This document shows, in pieces, positions 16,681 to 24,718 of a DNA stretch of 32,241 nucleotides. Source of the DNA: Pseudomonadota bacterium (GTDB taxonomy: Bacteria; Pseudomonadota; Alphaproteobacteria; Sphingomonadales; Sphingomonadaceae); the NCBI GenBank assembly GCA_023391375.1, contig JAEWBB010000006.1, positions 1 through 32,241 on the forward strand, read 5' to 3'. How positions within the stretch are numbered: the first letter of the stretch is position 1; the number at the start of each line of letters is the position of its first letter. Position numbers and translations under genes: made by a program. The notes beneath the pieces were generated by a model. The model did no database searches and was not told the DNA's origin. It worked only from the letters and a program-made list of their open reading frames with translations.

Positions 16681-17573
16681 GCACTGACCTCGATCGCCGG
16701 ATGCTCGACCGATCGCGCCGCGATCCAGCAGCCGCCGACGATCAACGCCGCGCCGGCCGCAGTGAACGCCGAAACACCTTCACCGAACACCAGCCAGCCG
16801 AAAATCGCCGCCCAGAGGAATCCCGAATATTCGCTGCTCGACAGATAGGCGGCGCCGGCCCGGGCGTAGGCGATCGCGAGCAGGAGCATTCCGACGATCG
16901 CCAGCAAGGTCGCGAGCAGCATCGGCCCGAACTGTCCTGACGGAAGCGGCGGAATGCCCATGAACGGCGTCAGCATCCAGAAACCGGCCCCGGTCAGCAG
17001 GAACTGGAAGAAGCCGATCTCGATCGGCCCGGCGGCCAGTGCCTGCTGCCGCATCAGCACGATATTGAAGGCGTACAAGGTGGCGGACACGAGGATCGAC
17101 GCCGAGCCCATCAGGGCGTCGTGCCCGAGGTCCGCCTGCGCCTGCCCGATGAAGATGACCACGACGCCGACGAACGCGACCAGCGATCCGGCCGCGGTTC
17201 GCTTTCCGATTTTCTCGCCGATCAGCATCGCCGCGAGGAACAGCGACAGCAACGGCGCGATGAAGGCCAGCGCGATCGCTTGCGCCATCGGCACCCGGGC
17301 CAGGCCCCAGAAAAAGGTCAGGCTCATCGGCACCATGATCGCGCCGCGGACCAAGTGGATGCGCATCGTCGCCCGGGCCGGCCAGCCTTTGCGCAGCGGC
17401 AGGTAGATGACGGCCATCAGCGCCGTCGCCAGCACCGCGCGCCAAGCCATGGTGGGGAAGGCACCGAGCGCGATGGTCAGCCCCTTCATCACCGCGTCCA
17501 TCGCCGACAGGGCGCCGACACCGGCGACGGCAATCGCGAAAGCGGTAAGCGGGTTGGCGGCGCGCGCGGTCAT
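16677..17573 (-). CDS. EamA/DMT-family membrane transporter
   Basis: A 298-residue inner-membrane protein with ten predicted helices formed from two EamA repeats (about 10-140 and 155-290). The family is drug/metabolite transporters, usually exporters of amino acids or small metabolites. MVPMSLTFFWGLARVPMAQA and the second-half YLSSSEYSGFLWAAIFGWLVFGE are typical. It is the last gene of a minus-strand run after ispG and the aspartyl protease (27-nt gap). Substrate unknown; the start lacks a clear ribosome-binding site. Confidence 0.92.
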   Translation of the reverse strand: MTARAANPLTAFAIAVAGVGALSAMDAVMKGLTIALGAFPTMAWRAVLATALMAVIYLPLRKGWPARATMRIHLVRGAIMVPMSLTFFWGLARVPMAQAIALAFIAPLLSLFLAAMLIGEKIGKRTAAGSLVAFVGVVVIFIGQAQADLGHDALMGSASILVSATLYAFNIVLMRQQALAAGPIEIGFFQFLLTGAGFWMLTPFMGIPPLPSGQFGPMLLATLLAIVGMLLLAIAYARAGAAYLSSSEYSGFLWAAIFGWLVFGEGVSAFTAAGAALIVGGCWIAARSVEHPAIEVSA

Positions 17574-17600
17574 GGCGCCGGGCGTGGCCCAGCGGGCGGA

Positions 17601-18143
17601 CTAGCGCAACAGCATCTCGTCGCCGTGGACCTCGATGTCGAATTCACGCAGCACGTTCTGGCCGAGGAGCGACTGCAGGCCGCCTTCCATCACGACGGCC
17701 GGGACGTCCGACACGGTCCGGTGGCCGACCTCGACCGAGTCGAGCTCGACCCACTGGCCCATGACGTCGCCCGACGCGCCCTCGCCGACCTTCATCGCGC
17801 CGCGGTCGAGCGCGAGGCCCACGGCCTGGGCGTCGTCACGCGACAAGGCAACGCCGCTCGCGCCGGTGTCGACCAGGAAATGGACGGTCCGCCCGTTGAC
17901 CTGCGCATCGAGGTAGAAATGACCGTCGTCCTCGCGGTCGAGCCGAAGCGTGCCGTCGGACGAGGTCGACGCGCTTCGTCCCGACGATCCATCGACCACG
18001 CGATAGGACGAGCCCGACGTCTGCGGCGTGTAGGTCACCCCGTCCTCGCCGACGGTGACCGCCGAAGGGTCGGCCCTGTGCGAGGGCATGATGGCGCCGA
18101 CCACGGTCGCGGCGACGATCAGGAAGAGGGCGATCCTCAGCAT
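17601..18143 (-). CDS. Retropepsin-like aspartyl protease (clan AA, TIGR02281-type)
   Basis: A 180-residue protein with one N-terminal membrane segment (about 3-19), a variable Ser-rich linker and a single retroviral-type aspartyl protease domain (about 75-180). The catalytic motif is DTGAS (Asp92), followed by the typical SLLGQNVLREFDIEV near the C-terminus. Such proteins are thought to work as dimers, anchored to the inner membrane and facing the periplasm. It lies 37 nt after ispG and 27 nt before the EamA gene, so the three are probably co-transcribed. Substrate unknown. Confidence 0.87.
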   Translation of the reverse strand: MLRIALFLIVAATVVGAIMPSHRADPSAVTVGEDGVTYTPQTSGSSYRVVDGSSGRSASTSSDGTLRLDREDDGHFYLDAQVNGRTVHFLVDTGASGVALSRDDAQAVGLALDRGAMKVGEGASGDVMGQWVELDSVEVGHRTVSDVPAVVMEGGLQSLLGQNVLREFDIEVHGDEMLLR

Positions 18144-18180
18144 CCCGATGCTGTAGGCGAACCGCGGTTAAGGAATTGCC

Positions 18181-19308
18181 CTATTCGGCGGCTTCCAGCG
18201 CCGCGCGGCCGGCGGCCTCAATCTCGGCCGCCTTGGCCTCGACCAGCTTGACGATGTGCTCGATCATGTCGGCGTCCTGGACATGGTGGTCGGTGACGCC
18301 CGACAGGTAGACCATATGCCGCCCGTTGCCGCCGCCGGTAATGCCGATGTCGGTCTCGCGCGCTTCGCCCGGGCCGTTGACGACGCAGCCCAGCACCGAA
18401 AGGCTCATCGGCGTCTTGATGTGCTGTAGCCGCTCCTCGAGCTTCTCGACCGTGCGGATCACGTCGAACCCCTGCCGCGCGCAGGACGGGCAGCTGACGA
18501 CGCGCACGCCGCGGCTGCGCAGGCCCAGGGCCTTGAGGATTTCGAAGCCAACGCGGACTTCCTGCTCCGGCTCGGCGCTGAGCGACACGCGGATCGTGTC
18601 GCCGATCCCGGCCCACAGCAGGTTGCCGATGCCGATCGAGGACTTGACCGTGCCGCCGATCAGGCCGCCGGCCTCGGTGATTCCGAGGTGCAGCGGGCAG
18701 TCGACCGCTTCGGCCAACTGCATGTAGGCGGCGACCGCGAGGAACACGTCGCTGGCCTTCACCGCGACCTTATATTCGTGGAAGTCGTGGTCCTGGAGCA
18801 GCTTGATATGGTCGAGCGCGCTTTCGACCAGCGCTTCGGGACAAGGTTCGCCATATTTTTCGAGCAAGTCGCGCTCGAGGCTGCCGGCGTTGACGCCGAT
18901 GCGGATCGCGCAGCCGTTGGCCTTGGCCGCGCGGACGACTTCGGCGACCCGTTCGCTCGACCCGATATTGCCCGGGTTGATGCGCAGGCACGCCGCGCCG
19001 GCGTCGGCGGCTTCCAGCGCGCGCTTGTAGTGGAAGTGGATGTCGGCGATGATCGGCACGTCCGCCGCGCGGACAATCTCCTTCAGCGCCGCCGTGCTTT
19101 CGACATCGGGGCAGGACACGCGAACGATGTCGACCCCGGCGTCTTCGCAGCGGCGAATCTGGTCGATCGTCGCCTTGGCGTCCGCCGTCGGCGTGTTGGT
19201 CATCGTCTGGACCGAAATCGGCGCATCGCCGCCCACGGGCACGCGCCCGACCATGATCTGGCGGGACGGGCGGCGATGAATGGTGCGCCAAGGGCGAATG
19301 TCCGACAT
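18181..19308 (-). CDS. ispG: 4-hydroxy-3-methylbut-2-enyl-diphosphate synthase (IspG/GcpE)
   Basis: A 375-residue iron-sulfur enzyme of the MEP isoprenoid pathway. It reductively converts MEcPP to HMBPP, feeding carotenoid, quinone and undecaprenyl synthesis. The 4Fe-4S ligands Cys273 and Cys276 (SCPSC), Cys308 and Glu315 (GCVVNGPGE) are all visible. The N-terminal TIM-barrel half starts with VGRVPVGGDAPISVQTMTNT. The frame stays open far upstream, but family similarity begins at the ATG at 19308; the extension runs antisense through the S1/P1 nuclease gene. No strong ribosome-binding site is visible. Confidence 0.96.
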   Translation of the reverse strand: MSDIRPWRTIHRRPSRQIMVGRVPVGGDAPISVQTMTNTPTADAKATIDQIRRCEDAGVDIVRVSCPDVESTAALKEIVRAADVPIIADIHFHYKRALEAADAGAACLRINPGNIGSSERVAEVVRAAKANGCAIRIGVNAGSLERDLLEKYGEPCPEALVESALDHIKLLQDHDFHEYKVAVKASDVFLAVAAYMQLAEAVDCPLHLGITEAGGLIGGTVKSSIGIGNLLWAGIGDTIRVSLSAEPEQEVRVGFEILKALGLRSRGVRVVSCPSCARQGFDVIRTVEKLEERLQHIKTPMSLSVLGCVVNGPGEARETDIGITGGGNGRHMVYLSGVTDHHVQDADMIEHIVKLVEAKAAEIEAAGRAALEAAE

Positions 19309-19362
19309 GGCGCGCGATATAGGCGCTTCAATCGCAAAGGGAAATTCCGCTAGGGGGCGAAT

Positions 19363-20253
19363 ATGTCGAATCGCCTCTTCGCCGTCGCCGGCGCCCTCCT
19401 GCTTGCCACCGCGGCGCCCGCCAACGCCTATTGGGAATATGGCCACGAGGCCGTCGCCCGCATCGCCTGGCTGGAAATGAAGCCGCAGACGCGGGCCGAG
19501 GTCGCCCGCCTTCTGCGTCAGTCGGGTTCGCTCGACACGCCGACCTGCCCGGCGGCGACCATCGAACAGGCGAGCGTCTGGCCGGACTGCGTGAAGCCGC
19601 TGAACGAGCGATTCAGCTACGCCTACAGCTGGCACTACCAGAACGTCGACGTGTGCAAGCCGTTCGATCTCAAGGGCCCGTGCAAGGACGGCAATTGCGT
19701 CTCGGCGCAGATCGAGCGCAACGCCCGGCTGCTCGCCGACCCCAAGGTGCCCGACCATGAAAAGGTCATGGCGCTGGCCTTCCTCGTCCATTTTGTCGGC
19801 GACCTTCACCAGCCGATGCACGCTGGCGACCATGGCGACCTTGGCGGCAACAAGGTCGCCGCCAACTACGGCGTGATCGGTGGCCGAACCAACCTGCACA
19901 GCATCTGGGACGGCTGGCTGGCCGAGCGCGCCGCCACGACCCCGCCGGCCGGGCCGGATTCCCTGTGGAAGACGCTGTCACCGGCGCAAAAGGCCGAGAT
20001 GAAGAAGGGCAACGTTGAGGACTGGAGCCGCGAGATGTGGGGCAAGGCAAAGGCGCTGGCCTACACCACGCTTCAGGGCGACCCGTGCAGCGACGTTCCG
20101 GCCAGCCGACCGACCCTTTCGGAAGCGCAGGTCCAGAAACTCATCCCCGACGTGCGCACCGACCTGCAGGAAGGCGGTATCCGCCTTGCCCACCTGCTCG
20201 ACGACGCACTCGGCCCGGAGCACAAGGCGCCGGGCCAGAAGAAGCGGGACTAG
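19363..20253 (+). CDS. Secreted S1/P1-family nuclease
   Basis: A 296-residue exported zinc-dependent nuclease that should degrade single-stranded DNA/RNA and remove 3'-phosphates in the periplasm or outside. The signal peptide is about 1-22 (ANA). Zn-ligand segments are WEYGHE (24-29), YSWHYQNVD, HFVGDLHQPMHAGDHGDLGGN and LHSIWD. In S1/P1 enzymes the mature N-terminal Trp itself binds zinc; here a Tyr precedes the Trp, so cleavage would have to fall after Tyr23 or that ligand geometry differs. Its stop shares a CTAG with the hydrolase on the other strand. Confidence 0.93.
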   Translation: MSNRLFAVAGALLLATAAPANAYWEYGHEAVARIAWLEMKPQTRAEVARLLRQSGSLDTPTCPAATIEQASVWPDCVKPLNERFSYAYSWHYQNVDVCKPFDLKGPCKDGNCVSAQIERNARLLADPKVPDHEKVMALAFLVHFVGDLHQPMHAGDHGDLGGNKVAANYGVIGGRTNLHSIWDGWLAERAATTPPAGPDSLWKTLSPAQKAEMKKGNVEDWSREMWGKAKALAYTTLQGDPCSDVPASRPTLSEAQVQKLIPDVRTDLQEGGIRLAHLLDDALGPEHKAPGQKKRD

Positions 20254-21221
20254 CGCGCGCCGTTGACGAAGCCGGCGATCGTCTCGACCAGCGCCGGCGC
20301 AATCGGCCCGTCGACCGTGTAACTGGTCAGGTTTGCCGTCCGGTTCCCTTTCGGCACGATCTTGAAAACGTGATTCATGCCCTCGACCGGGACCAGGGTC
20401 GCCTTCGGTTGTGCCCGCGACAGTGCGGCGGCGTCGGACAACTTGATTTGCACGTCTTCGGTGCCCTGTACGATCAGGACCGGCACGCCGACGCGGGCGA
20501 TCATCGCCGGCGGGTCGTAGCGCATCATGTCCGCGAGGAACGCCTGGGTAGCCGGGGCGAACAGCGGCTGGACCGGCGCGGGCAACGTCTTCGGATCGAC
20601 CGTCCGGCCCGCCGCGAGCGCGTCGACTGCCCGGTCGCTCGCCGCCAGCATGGTGGGCGGGAGGCCGGCGCTGAGCTGTTCCTTGAGGATCGCGTCGAGC
20701 CGGCGGCCCGGCGAGGCGATCAGCACCAGGCCGCAGATGTCCGCCTCCTGCGCGGCAGCCAGGGCGATCAGTCCGCCCTCGCTATGCCCAGCGAGCCAGA
20801 CGCACGAATGGCCGCGCTGCTTGAGCAATGAGATCCACTTTTCGGTGTCGGCGACGTAATCGGCGATGGTGACCGCGTTGGGATTTGCGACGGCCTTGGC
20901 GGAGCCGCCGATGCCGCGCTTGTCGACCCGCAGCGAGGAGATGCCGTGCGTCGCCAGCCCCTCCGCCAGTTGCCGGTAGACACTTCCCTTCACGCCCAGC
21001 GCATTGTTGCCGTCGCGATCGGTCGGGCCTGATCCGGGCAGCAGCAACAGCGCGGGGTGGCGCGCGCCCGTTTCGATCAGCGTCCCGCCAAGCGGGCCAT
21101 CGGGTCCGGAGACCGACACCTCTTGCGGTCCGAGCGGTGTCGGCGGGCTCGCCGCCGTGAGAGTCGGTGCGGTCGCACAGCTGGCGAGGGAAAGTGCGGT
21201 CAGGGGCAAAAGCTTCTTCAT
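20250..21221 (-). CDS. Lipoprotein alpha/beta hydrolase
   Basis: A 323-residue serine hydrolase with a lipoprotein signal peptide (lipobox LASC, Cys15). The oxyanion region is LLLPGSGPTDRDGNN, the nucleophile elbow is GHSEGG (Ser147), and the acid is probably in VQGTEDVQI and the histidine in VEGMNHVF. It resembles dienelactone-hydrolase-like esterases. It is the last gene of the SPFH cassette: its ATG is 1 nt past the stop of the small membrane protein, with AGGAGG inside that gene's last codons. Substrate unknown; probably periplasmic, membrane-anchored. Confidence 0.9.
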   Translation of the reverse strand: MKKLLPLTALSLASCATAPTLTAASPPTPLGPQEVSVSGPDGPLGGTLIETGARHPALLLLPGSGPTDRDGNNALGVKGSVYRQLAEGLATHGISSLRVDKRGIGGSAKAVANPNAVTIADYVADTEKWISLLKQRGHSCVWLAGHSEGGLIALAAAQEADICGLVLIASPGRRLDAILKEQLSAGLPPTMLAASDRAVDALAAGRTVDPKTLPAPVQPLFAPATQAFLADMMRYDPPAMIARVGVPVLIVQGTEDVQIKLSDAAALSRAQPKATLVPVEGMNHVFKIVPKGNRTANLTSYTVDGPIAPALVETIAGFVNGAR

Positions 21222-21233
21222 GTCAGTCCTCCT
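21219..21233 (-). repeat. 15-bp repeated gene junction, copy 2
   Basis: AGGAGGACTGACATG on the minus strand holds the ribosome-binding site, the stop of the small membrane protein and the start of the hydrolase. It is identical to 21475-21489. Confidence 0.8.
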
Positions 21234-21477
21234 CGCCCCAACGCCACCGCCATCCGCCGCGCGTCTTGCGGGCGGTGACGATCAGGAGGAGCACGATCAG
21301 CGGGAAAATGATGGCAGCCTGCAGCAACGGCTTGTCCGCCAGCAGGATTCCGACGGCGACCACGATGGCGATGGTCGCGGCGAACACCGCCCACCCCTGC
21401 CAGGTAATCGGCAGGCCGGCACCGAGGCCGTAGCGCTTAGGCGCGAACCAGGCGCCGTCGTCCTTGTCGGTGGCCAT
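21223..21477 (-). CDS. Small membrane protein of the SPFH cassette
   Basis: An 84-residue protein with a soluble N-terminus (about 1-25), two hydrophobic segments (about 29-47 and 51-68) and a basic, Trp-rich tail (RKTRGGWRWRWGEED). It is probably an inner-membrane hairpin. It starts 1 nt after the ribbon-helix-helix gene and ends 1 nt before the hydrolase gene, so the products are likely made in a coupled way. I do not recognise a named family. Confidence 0.82.
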   Translation of the reverse strand: MATDKDDGAWFAPKRYGLGAGLPITWQGWAVFAATIAIVVAVGILLADKPLLQAAIIFPLIVLLLIVTARKTRGGWRWRWGEED

Positions 21478-21489
21478 GTCAGTCCTCCT
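21475..21489 (-). repeat. 15-bp repeated gene junction, copy 1
   Basis: AGGAGGACTGACATG on the minus strand holds the ribosome-binding site, the stop of the ribbon-helix-helix gene and the start of the small membrane protein. It is identical to 21219-21233, 256 bp away. Confidence 0.8.
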
Positions 21490-21673
21490 TGGGCGGGCGG
21501 CCGCGCTTGACCGGCTTGGGATCGGCGAGCTTGACGCCCCGTTCCTTCATCGCCTCGCGCAGCAGGCATTCGATCTGGGCATTGGCCGAGCGGAGTTCGG
21601 TCGCGGCGAGCCGCTCGACCGCGGCCCAGAGGGCCGGGTCGATCCGCAAGGGAAAGGCTTTCCGCTCGGCCAT
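21479..21673 (-). CDS. Ribbon-helix-helix (Arc-like) small protein
   Basis: A 64-residue basic protein with an Arc/HicB-like ribbon-helix-helix layout: beta strand KAFPLRIDP (5-13), helix LWAAVERLAATEL, turn, then helix SANAQIECLLREAMKERG, and a basic tail PVKRGRPPKED resembling an AT-hook. Such proteins bind DNA as dimers. It lies between the SPFH gene (6-nt gap) and the small membrane gene (1-nt gap). No toxin partner is seen, so this is more likely a cassette regulator or accessory protein than an antitoxin. The candidate operator upstream of the SPFH gene could be its target. Confidence 0.82.
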   Translation of the reverse strand: MAERKAFPLRIDPALWAAVERLAATELRSANAQIECLLREAMKERGVKLADPKPVKRGRPPKED

Positions 21674-21679
21674 CTTGGC

Positions 21680-22585
21680 TTACTGGTAGAGGCTGCCGGC
21701 GTTGACGACGGGCTGGGTGTCGCGCTCGCCGCACAGGACGACCATGAGATTCGACACCATCGCCGCACGGCGTTCGTCGTCGAGTTCGACGACGCCCTTT
21801 TCCGACAGCTGGGCTAGCGCCATCTCGACCATCCCGACCGCGCCTTCGACCAGCGTCTGGCGGGCGGCGACGACGGCCTGCGCCTGCTGGCGGCGGAGCA
21901 TCGCGCCAGCGATTTCTTGCGCATAGGCGAGGTGGGTAAAGCCGCACTCGTCGACCGTGATGCCGGCGCCGATCAGGCGTGCGCGCAATTCCTTTTTCAG
22001 CTCTTCGCCAACTTCGTCATGATGGCCGCGAAGCGTGATGTCGGTGTGGGTGAAGTCGTCGTAGGGATAACGCGCGCCTATCGCGCGGATCGCGGCCTCG
22101 ACCTGGACGCGGACATATTCCTTGTAATCGTCGACGTCGAACAGCGCCTGCGCGGTATCGACCACGCGCCACACGATCTGCGCCGCCATTTCGATCGGGT
22201 TGCCGCGCAGGTCGTTCACCTTGATCCGCTCGGAAATGAAGTTGTTGGCGCGGACCGACACCTTCTTGCGCATCAGCCACGGCAGCACCCAGCGCAGGCC
22301 GGTCGCCCGGTCGGTGCCCTTGTAGTCGCCGAACAGGGTGATCGCCGCCGCCTGGTTGGGCTGCAGCATGTAGAAGCCCGGCGCGATCAGCACGATACCG
22401 AGCGGACCGACAATCACGGCGAGGATCGACAGGACCGAGGTGTCGTCGTTGGCCAGCCGGACAATGCCGAAAATCTGGACCAGGATGAGGACGAACAGGA
22501 TCGCCAGCATGGCGTAGCCGCTGGCCGTGGCCGCCGGCCGTTCGCGGCTGGCGTTCAACGAGATGGGTGCAACCGAATCGACCAT
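21680..22585 (-). CDS. SPFH/band-7 membrane protein
   Basis: A 301-residue protein with two N-terminal membrane helices (about 24-44 and 50-72) and an SPFH (stomatin/prohibitin/flotillin) domain at about 73-240. Its features include GFYMLQPNQAAAITLFGDYKGT, RIKVNDLRGNPIEMAAQIVWRVVD and GITVDECGFTHLAYAQEIAGAMLRRQQA, and it ends in a helical region. SPFH proteins oligomerise into membrane microdomain rings and often hold partner proteases or hydrolases. AGGGAGA lies 8 nt before the ATG. It heads the four-gene cassette; which partner it scaffolds is unknown. Confidence 0.93.
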   Translation of the reverse strand: MVDSVAPISLNASRERPAATASGYAMLAILFVLILVQIFGIVRLANDDTSVLSILAVIVGPLGIVLIAPGFYMLQPNQAAAITLFGDYKGTDRATGLRWVLPWLMRKKVSVRANNFISERIKVNDLRGNPIEMAAQIVWRVVDTAQALFDVDDYKEYVRVQVEAAIRAIGARYPYDDFTHTDITLRGHHDEVGEELKKELRARLIGAGITVDECGFTHLAYAQEIAGAMLRRQQAQAVVAARQTLVEGAVGMVEMALAQLSEKGVVELDDERRAAMVSNLMVVLCGERDTQPVVNAGSLYQ

Positions 22586-22602
22586 CGAAAGTCTCCCTTT
22601 TC

Positions 22603-22628
22603 TGATATCACTTTAATATCGATGTGAT
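22603..22628. promoter_or_regulatory. GATAT-repeat operator candidate upstream of the SPFH gene
   Basis: An AT-rich island in GC-rich DNA holds the perfect palindrome TGATATCA (22603-22610). ATATC occurs twice (22605-22609 and 22616-22620), exactly 11 bp apart, that is one helical turn, and the site is followed by GATGTGAT. It lies 18-43 bp before the SPFH start codon. This spacing suits a dimeric regulator binding one face of the helix. The repeats are seen; the binding is inferred. Confidence 0.45.
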
Positions 22629-22682
22629 TTGTGCGTCAAGCGAAACTGGAAAGGCGCCCCGTGCCCCGCTATCGCCAAGGGC

Positions 22683-23606
22683 ATGAGTTGGTCGTTGCTG
22701 ATCCATGGCGGCTGCGGGGCAATGCGCCCCGAGACCGTTCCCGCCGACGTCGAAGAAGCGGCGCGGGCCGGCCTCGAGGCCGCGCTCGACGCCGGTGAGG
22801 CAATCCTCGCCGCCGGCGGCAGCGCGCTCGACGCGGTGGAGGCGGCGGCGCGGGTGCTGGAGGACGATCCCGCCTTCAATGCCGGGCGGGGCAGCGTGCT
22901 GACCGCCGACGGCCATGTCGAATGCGACGCGGCGATCATGGACGGCGCGACGCGCAACGCCGGCGCGGTGGCGGGCATGAAGACCACCAAGAACCCGATC
23001 CGGGCCGCGCGGCGGGCGATGGCCGAAACGCCTCACGTCCTGCTGACTTACGAAGGCGCCGACACCTTCGCGATCGAGCAGGGGTTGGAGCAGGTCGCCA
23101 ACAATTATTTCGTCATTTCCGAGCGCCAGGCGCAACTCGACAAGATCATGGCGGCGGGCGGCAAGTTCGACACCGACATCAAGTTCGGGACGATTGGCGC
23201 GGTCGCGGTCGATTCGGACGGCCATGTCGCCGCGGCCACCTCGACCGGCGGGCTCACCGCCAAGCGCTGGGGCCGGATCGGCGATTCGCCGCTGATCGGC
23301 GCCGGCACCTATGCCGACGATCGCGCCTGCGCGGTCAGCGCAACGGGGCTCGGCGAAGCCTTCATCAAGGCGGTCGGCGCGCACCAGTTGGCGATGCGGA
23401 TGGTGTTTGGCGGCGAGGCGCTGCAGACCGCGCTCGATGCGGTGTTGGCCGACGTCGGCACGCTCGGCGGGACCGGCGGCCTCATCGCCGTCGCACCGGA
23501 TGGCAAGATCGCCTGGGGCTTCACCACGCCCGGCATGTATCGAGGGCGCGCGGGCAGTGACATCGAGCGCTGTGTCGCGATTTACGGCGAGCCGGACTCG
23601 CGATAG
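22683..23606 (+). CDS. Isoaspartyl peptidase / L-asparaginase (Ntn-hydrolase)
   Basis: A 307-residue plant-type (class 3) asparaginase / beta-aspartyl peptidase. The precursor should cut itself between Gly169 and Thr170 (KFGTIGAVAVD), making Thr170 the N-terminal nucleophile. The HGGCGAM start, the NAGRGSVLTADG segment and GDSPLIGAGTYAD are typical. The alpha subunit would be about 169 residues and the beta about 138. It degrades isoaspartyl dipeptides and L-Asn. AAGGG lies directly before the ATG. Its 3' end overlaps the opposite-strand gene by 25 nt. Confidence 0.94.
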   Translation: MSWSLLIHGGCGAMRPETVPADVEEAARAGLEAALDAGEAILAAGGSALDAVEAAARVLEDDPAFNAGRGSVLTADGHVECDAAIMDGATRNAGAVAGMKTTKNPIRAARRAMAETPHVLLTYEGADTFAIEQGLEQVANNYFVISERQAQLDKIMAAGGKFDTDIKFGTIGAVAVDSDGHVAAATSTGGLTAKRWGRIGDSPLIGAGTYADDRACAVSATGLGEAFIKAVGAHQLAMRMVFGGEALQTALDAVLADVGTLGGTGGLIAVAPDGKIAWGFTTPGMYRGRAGSDIERCVAIYGEPDSR

Positions 23607-24718
23607 GGCAAGGCCGCACGGGCCCATTCGCACTCTTCGACGACGGCGGCCATCTCGCGATTGACCGCCTCCCGCACCGCTTCGCGAAAACCCTTGTCCG
23701 GAATGAAATGGAGCGAATGGGTGAACACCGGCTCATAGCCGCGCGCCAGCTTGTGCTCGCCCTGCGCACCCGCCTGCACGGTGGCGCGGCCATGGTCGAT
23801 CGCCCATTCGATCGCGCGGTAATAGCTGAGTTCGAAGTGGAGGAAGGGCACGTCCGCGACGCAGCCCCAATAGCGCCCGTACAGCGTGTCCGCGCCGACG
23901 AAGTTGAGCGCGCCGGCGACCGGATGCCCGTCTCGATTTGCAAGGAACAGGAGCACGGCGTCGCCCATCGTCTCGACAAGGCCGTCGAAGAACGCCTTGG
24001 TCAGGTAGGGCCGGCCCCACTTGCGGCTGCCGGTGTCCTGGTAGAACGCCCACATGGCATCCATGTCGGGGACAGTGATCTCCGCCCCGCGCTTGGCGAC
24101 GATCTCGACCTCCTCGCACGCTTTCTCCCGCTCCTTGCGGATGGCCTTGCGCTTGCGGCTCGATAGCGCCCCGAGAAAATCCTCGAAGCTCGCATAGCCG
24201 CGATTGAACCAGTGGAACTGCAGCCCGATGCGCGGAATCCAGCCGCGCCTCGCACCCGCATCGGCTTCGGCTTCGGTGCAAAAGGTGACGTGAGCAGAAC
24301 TGATGTCGTTCGAACGGACGATCGTCTCCGCCACCGCGAGCGCCGGATCGAATTCGCCGAGCAACCGCCGCCCGACGACCGGGCTGAACGGCACCGAGAC
24401 TTGCAGCTTGGGGTAATATTGACCCCCCGCCCGTTCCCACGCCTCGGCCCAGCCATGGTCGAAGACATATTCGCCCTGGCTGTGGAACTTGAGATAGGCG
24501 GGAACCCCGCTGACCGCGTGCGCCCCGCGGTCGACCAGCAGGGGCAGGGGCTGCCATCCCGTGCCCTCGCCGACGCTGCCGCTCGCTTCGAGGTGCGCCA
24601 GGAATCGCCTGTCGAGGAACGGATCGCCGGTGCCGGCCAGCCGCTGCCAATCGCTAGCGTCGACATCCGCGAAGCCGCGCGCAATTCGCGCCGTCAGTTC
24701 CAGGTCAGCCTCGGCCAT
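23582..24718 (-). CDS. FemAB/GNAT-like 'peptidogalycan biosynthesis' family protein
   Basis: A 378-residue protein of the COG3146/DUF482 type, a double GNAT-like fold similar to FemAB acyltransferases. Recognisable parts are FHSQGEYVFDHGWAEAWERAGGQYYPKLQVSVPFSP, LSSRKRKAIRKEREKA, the NFVGADTLYGRYWGC strand, and QAGAQGEHKLARGYEPVFTHSLHFI. The family name is old and its reaction is not established. The ATG at 24718 overlaps the preceding GDPD gene by 14 nt. Last gene of the six-gene operon. Confidence 0.9.
   Translation of the reverse strand: MAEADLELTARIARGFADVDASDWQRLAGTGDPFLDRRFLAHLEASGSVGEGTGWQPLPLLVDRGAHAVSGVPAYLKFHSQGEYVFDHGWAEAWERAGGQYYPKLQVSVPFSPVVGRRLLGEFDPALAVAETIVRSNDISSAHVTFCTEAEADAGARRGWIPRIGLQFHWFNRGYASFEDFLGALSSRKRKAIRKEREKACEEVEIVAKRGAEITVPDMDAMWAFYQDTGSRKWGRPYLTKAFFDGLVETMGDAVLLFLANRDGHPVAGALNFVGADTLYGRYWGCVADVPFLHFELSYYRAIEWAIDHGRATVQAGAQGEHKLARGYEPVFTHSLHFIPDKGFREAVREAVNREMAAVVEECEWARAALPYRESGSP

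Noticed and set aside
19309..19899. 197-codon upstream extension of ispG
   Set aside because: IspG similarity starts at 19308. The extension is antisense to the start of the S1/P1 nuclease, including its signal peptide.
21479..21673. Antitoxin of a toxin-antitoxin pair
   Set aside because: The protein has the ribbon-helix-helix layout, but neither neighbour resembles a toxin: one is SPFH, the other a two-helix membrane protein. A membrane-acting small toxin cannot be fully excluded but nothing supports it.
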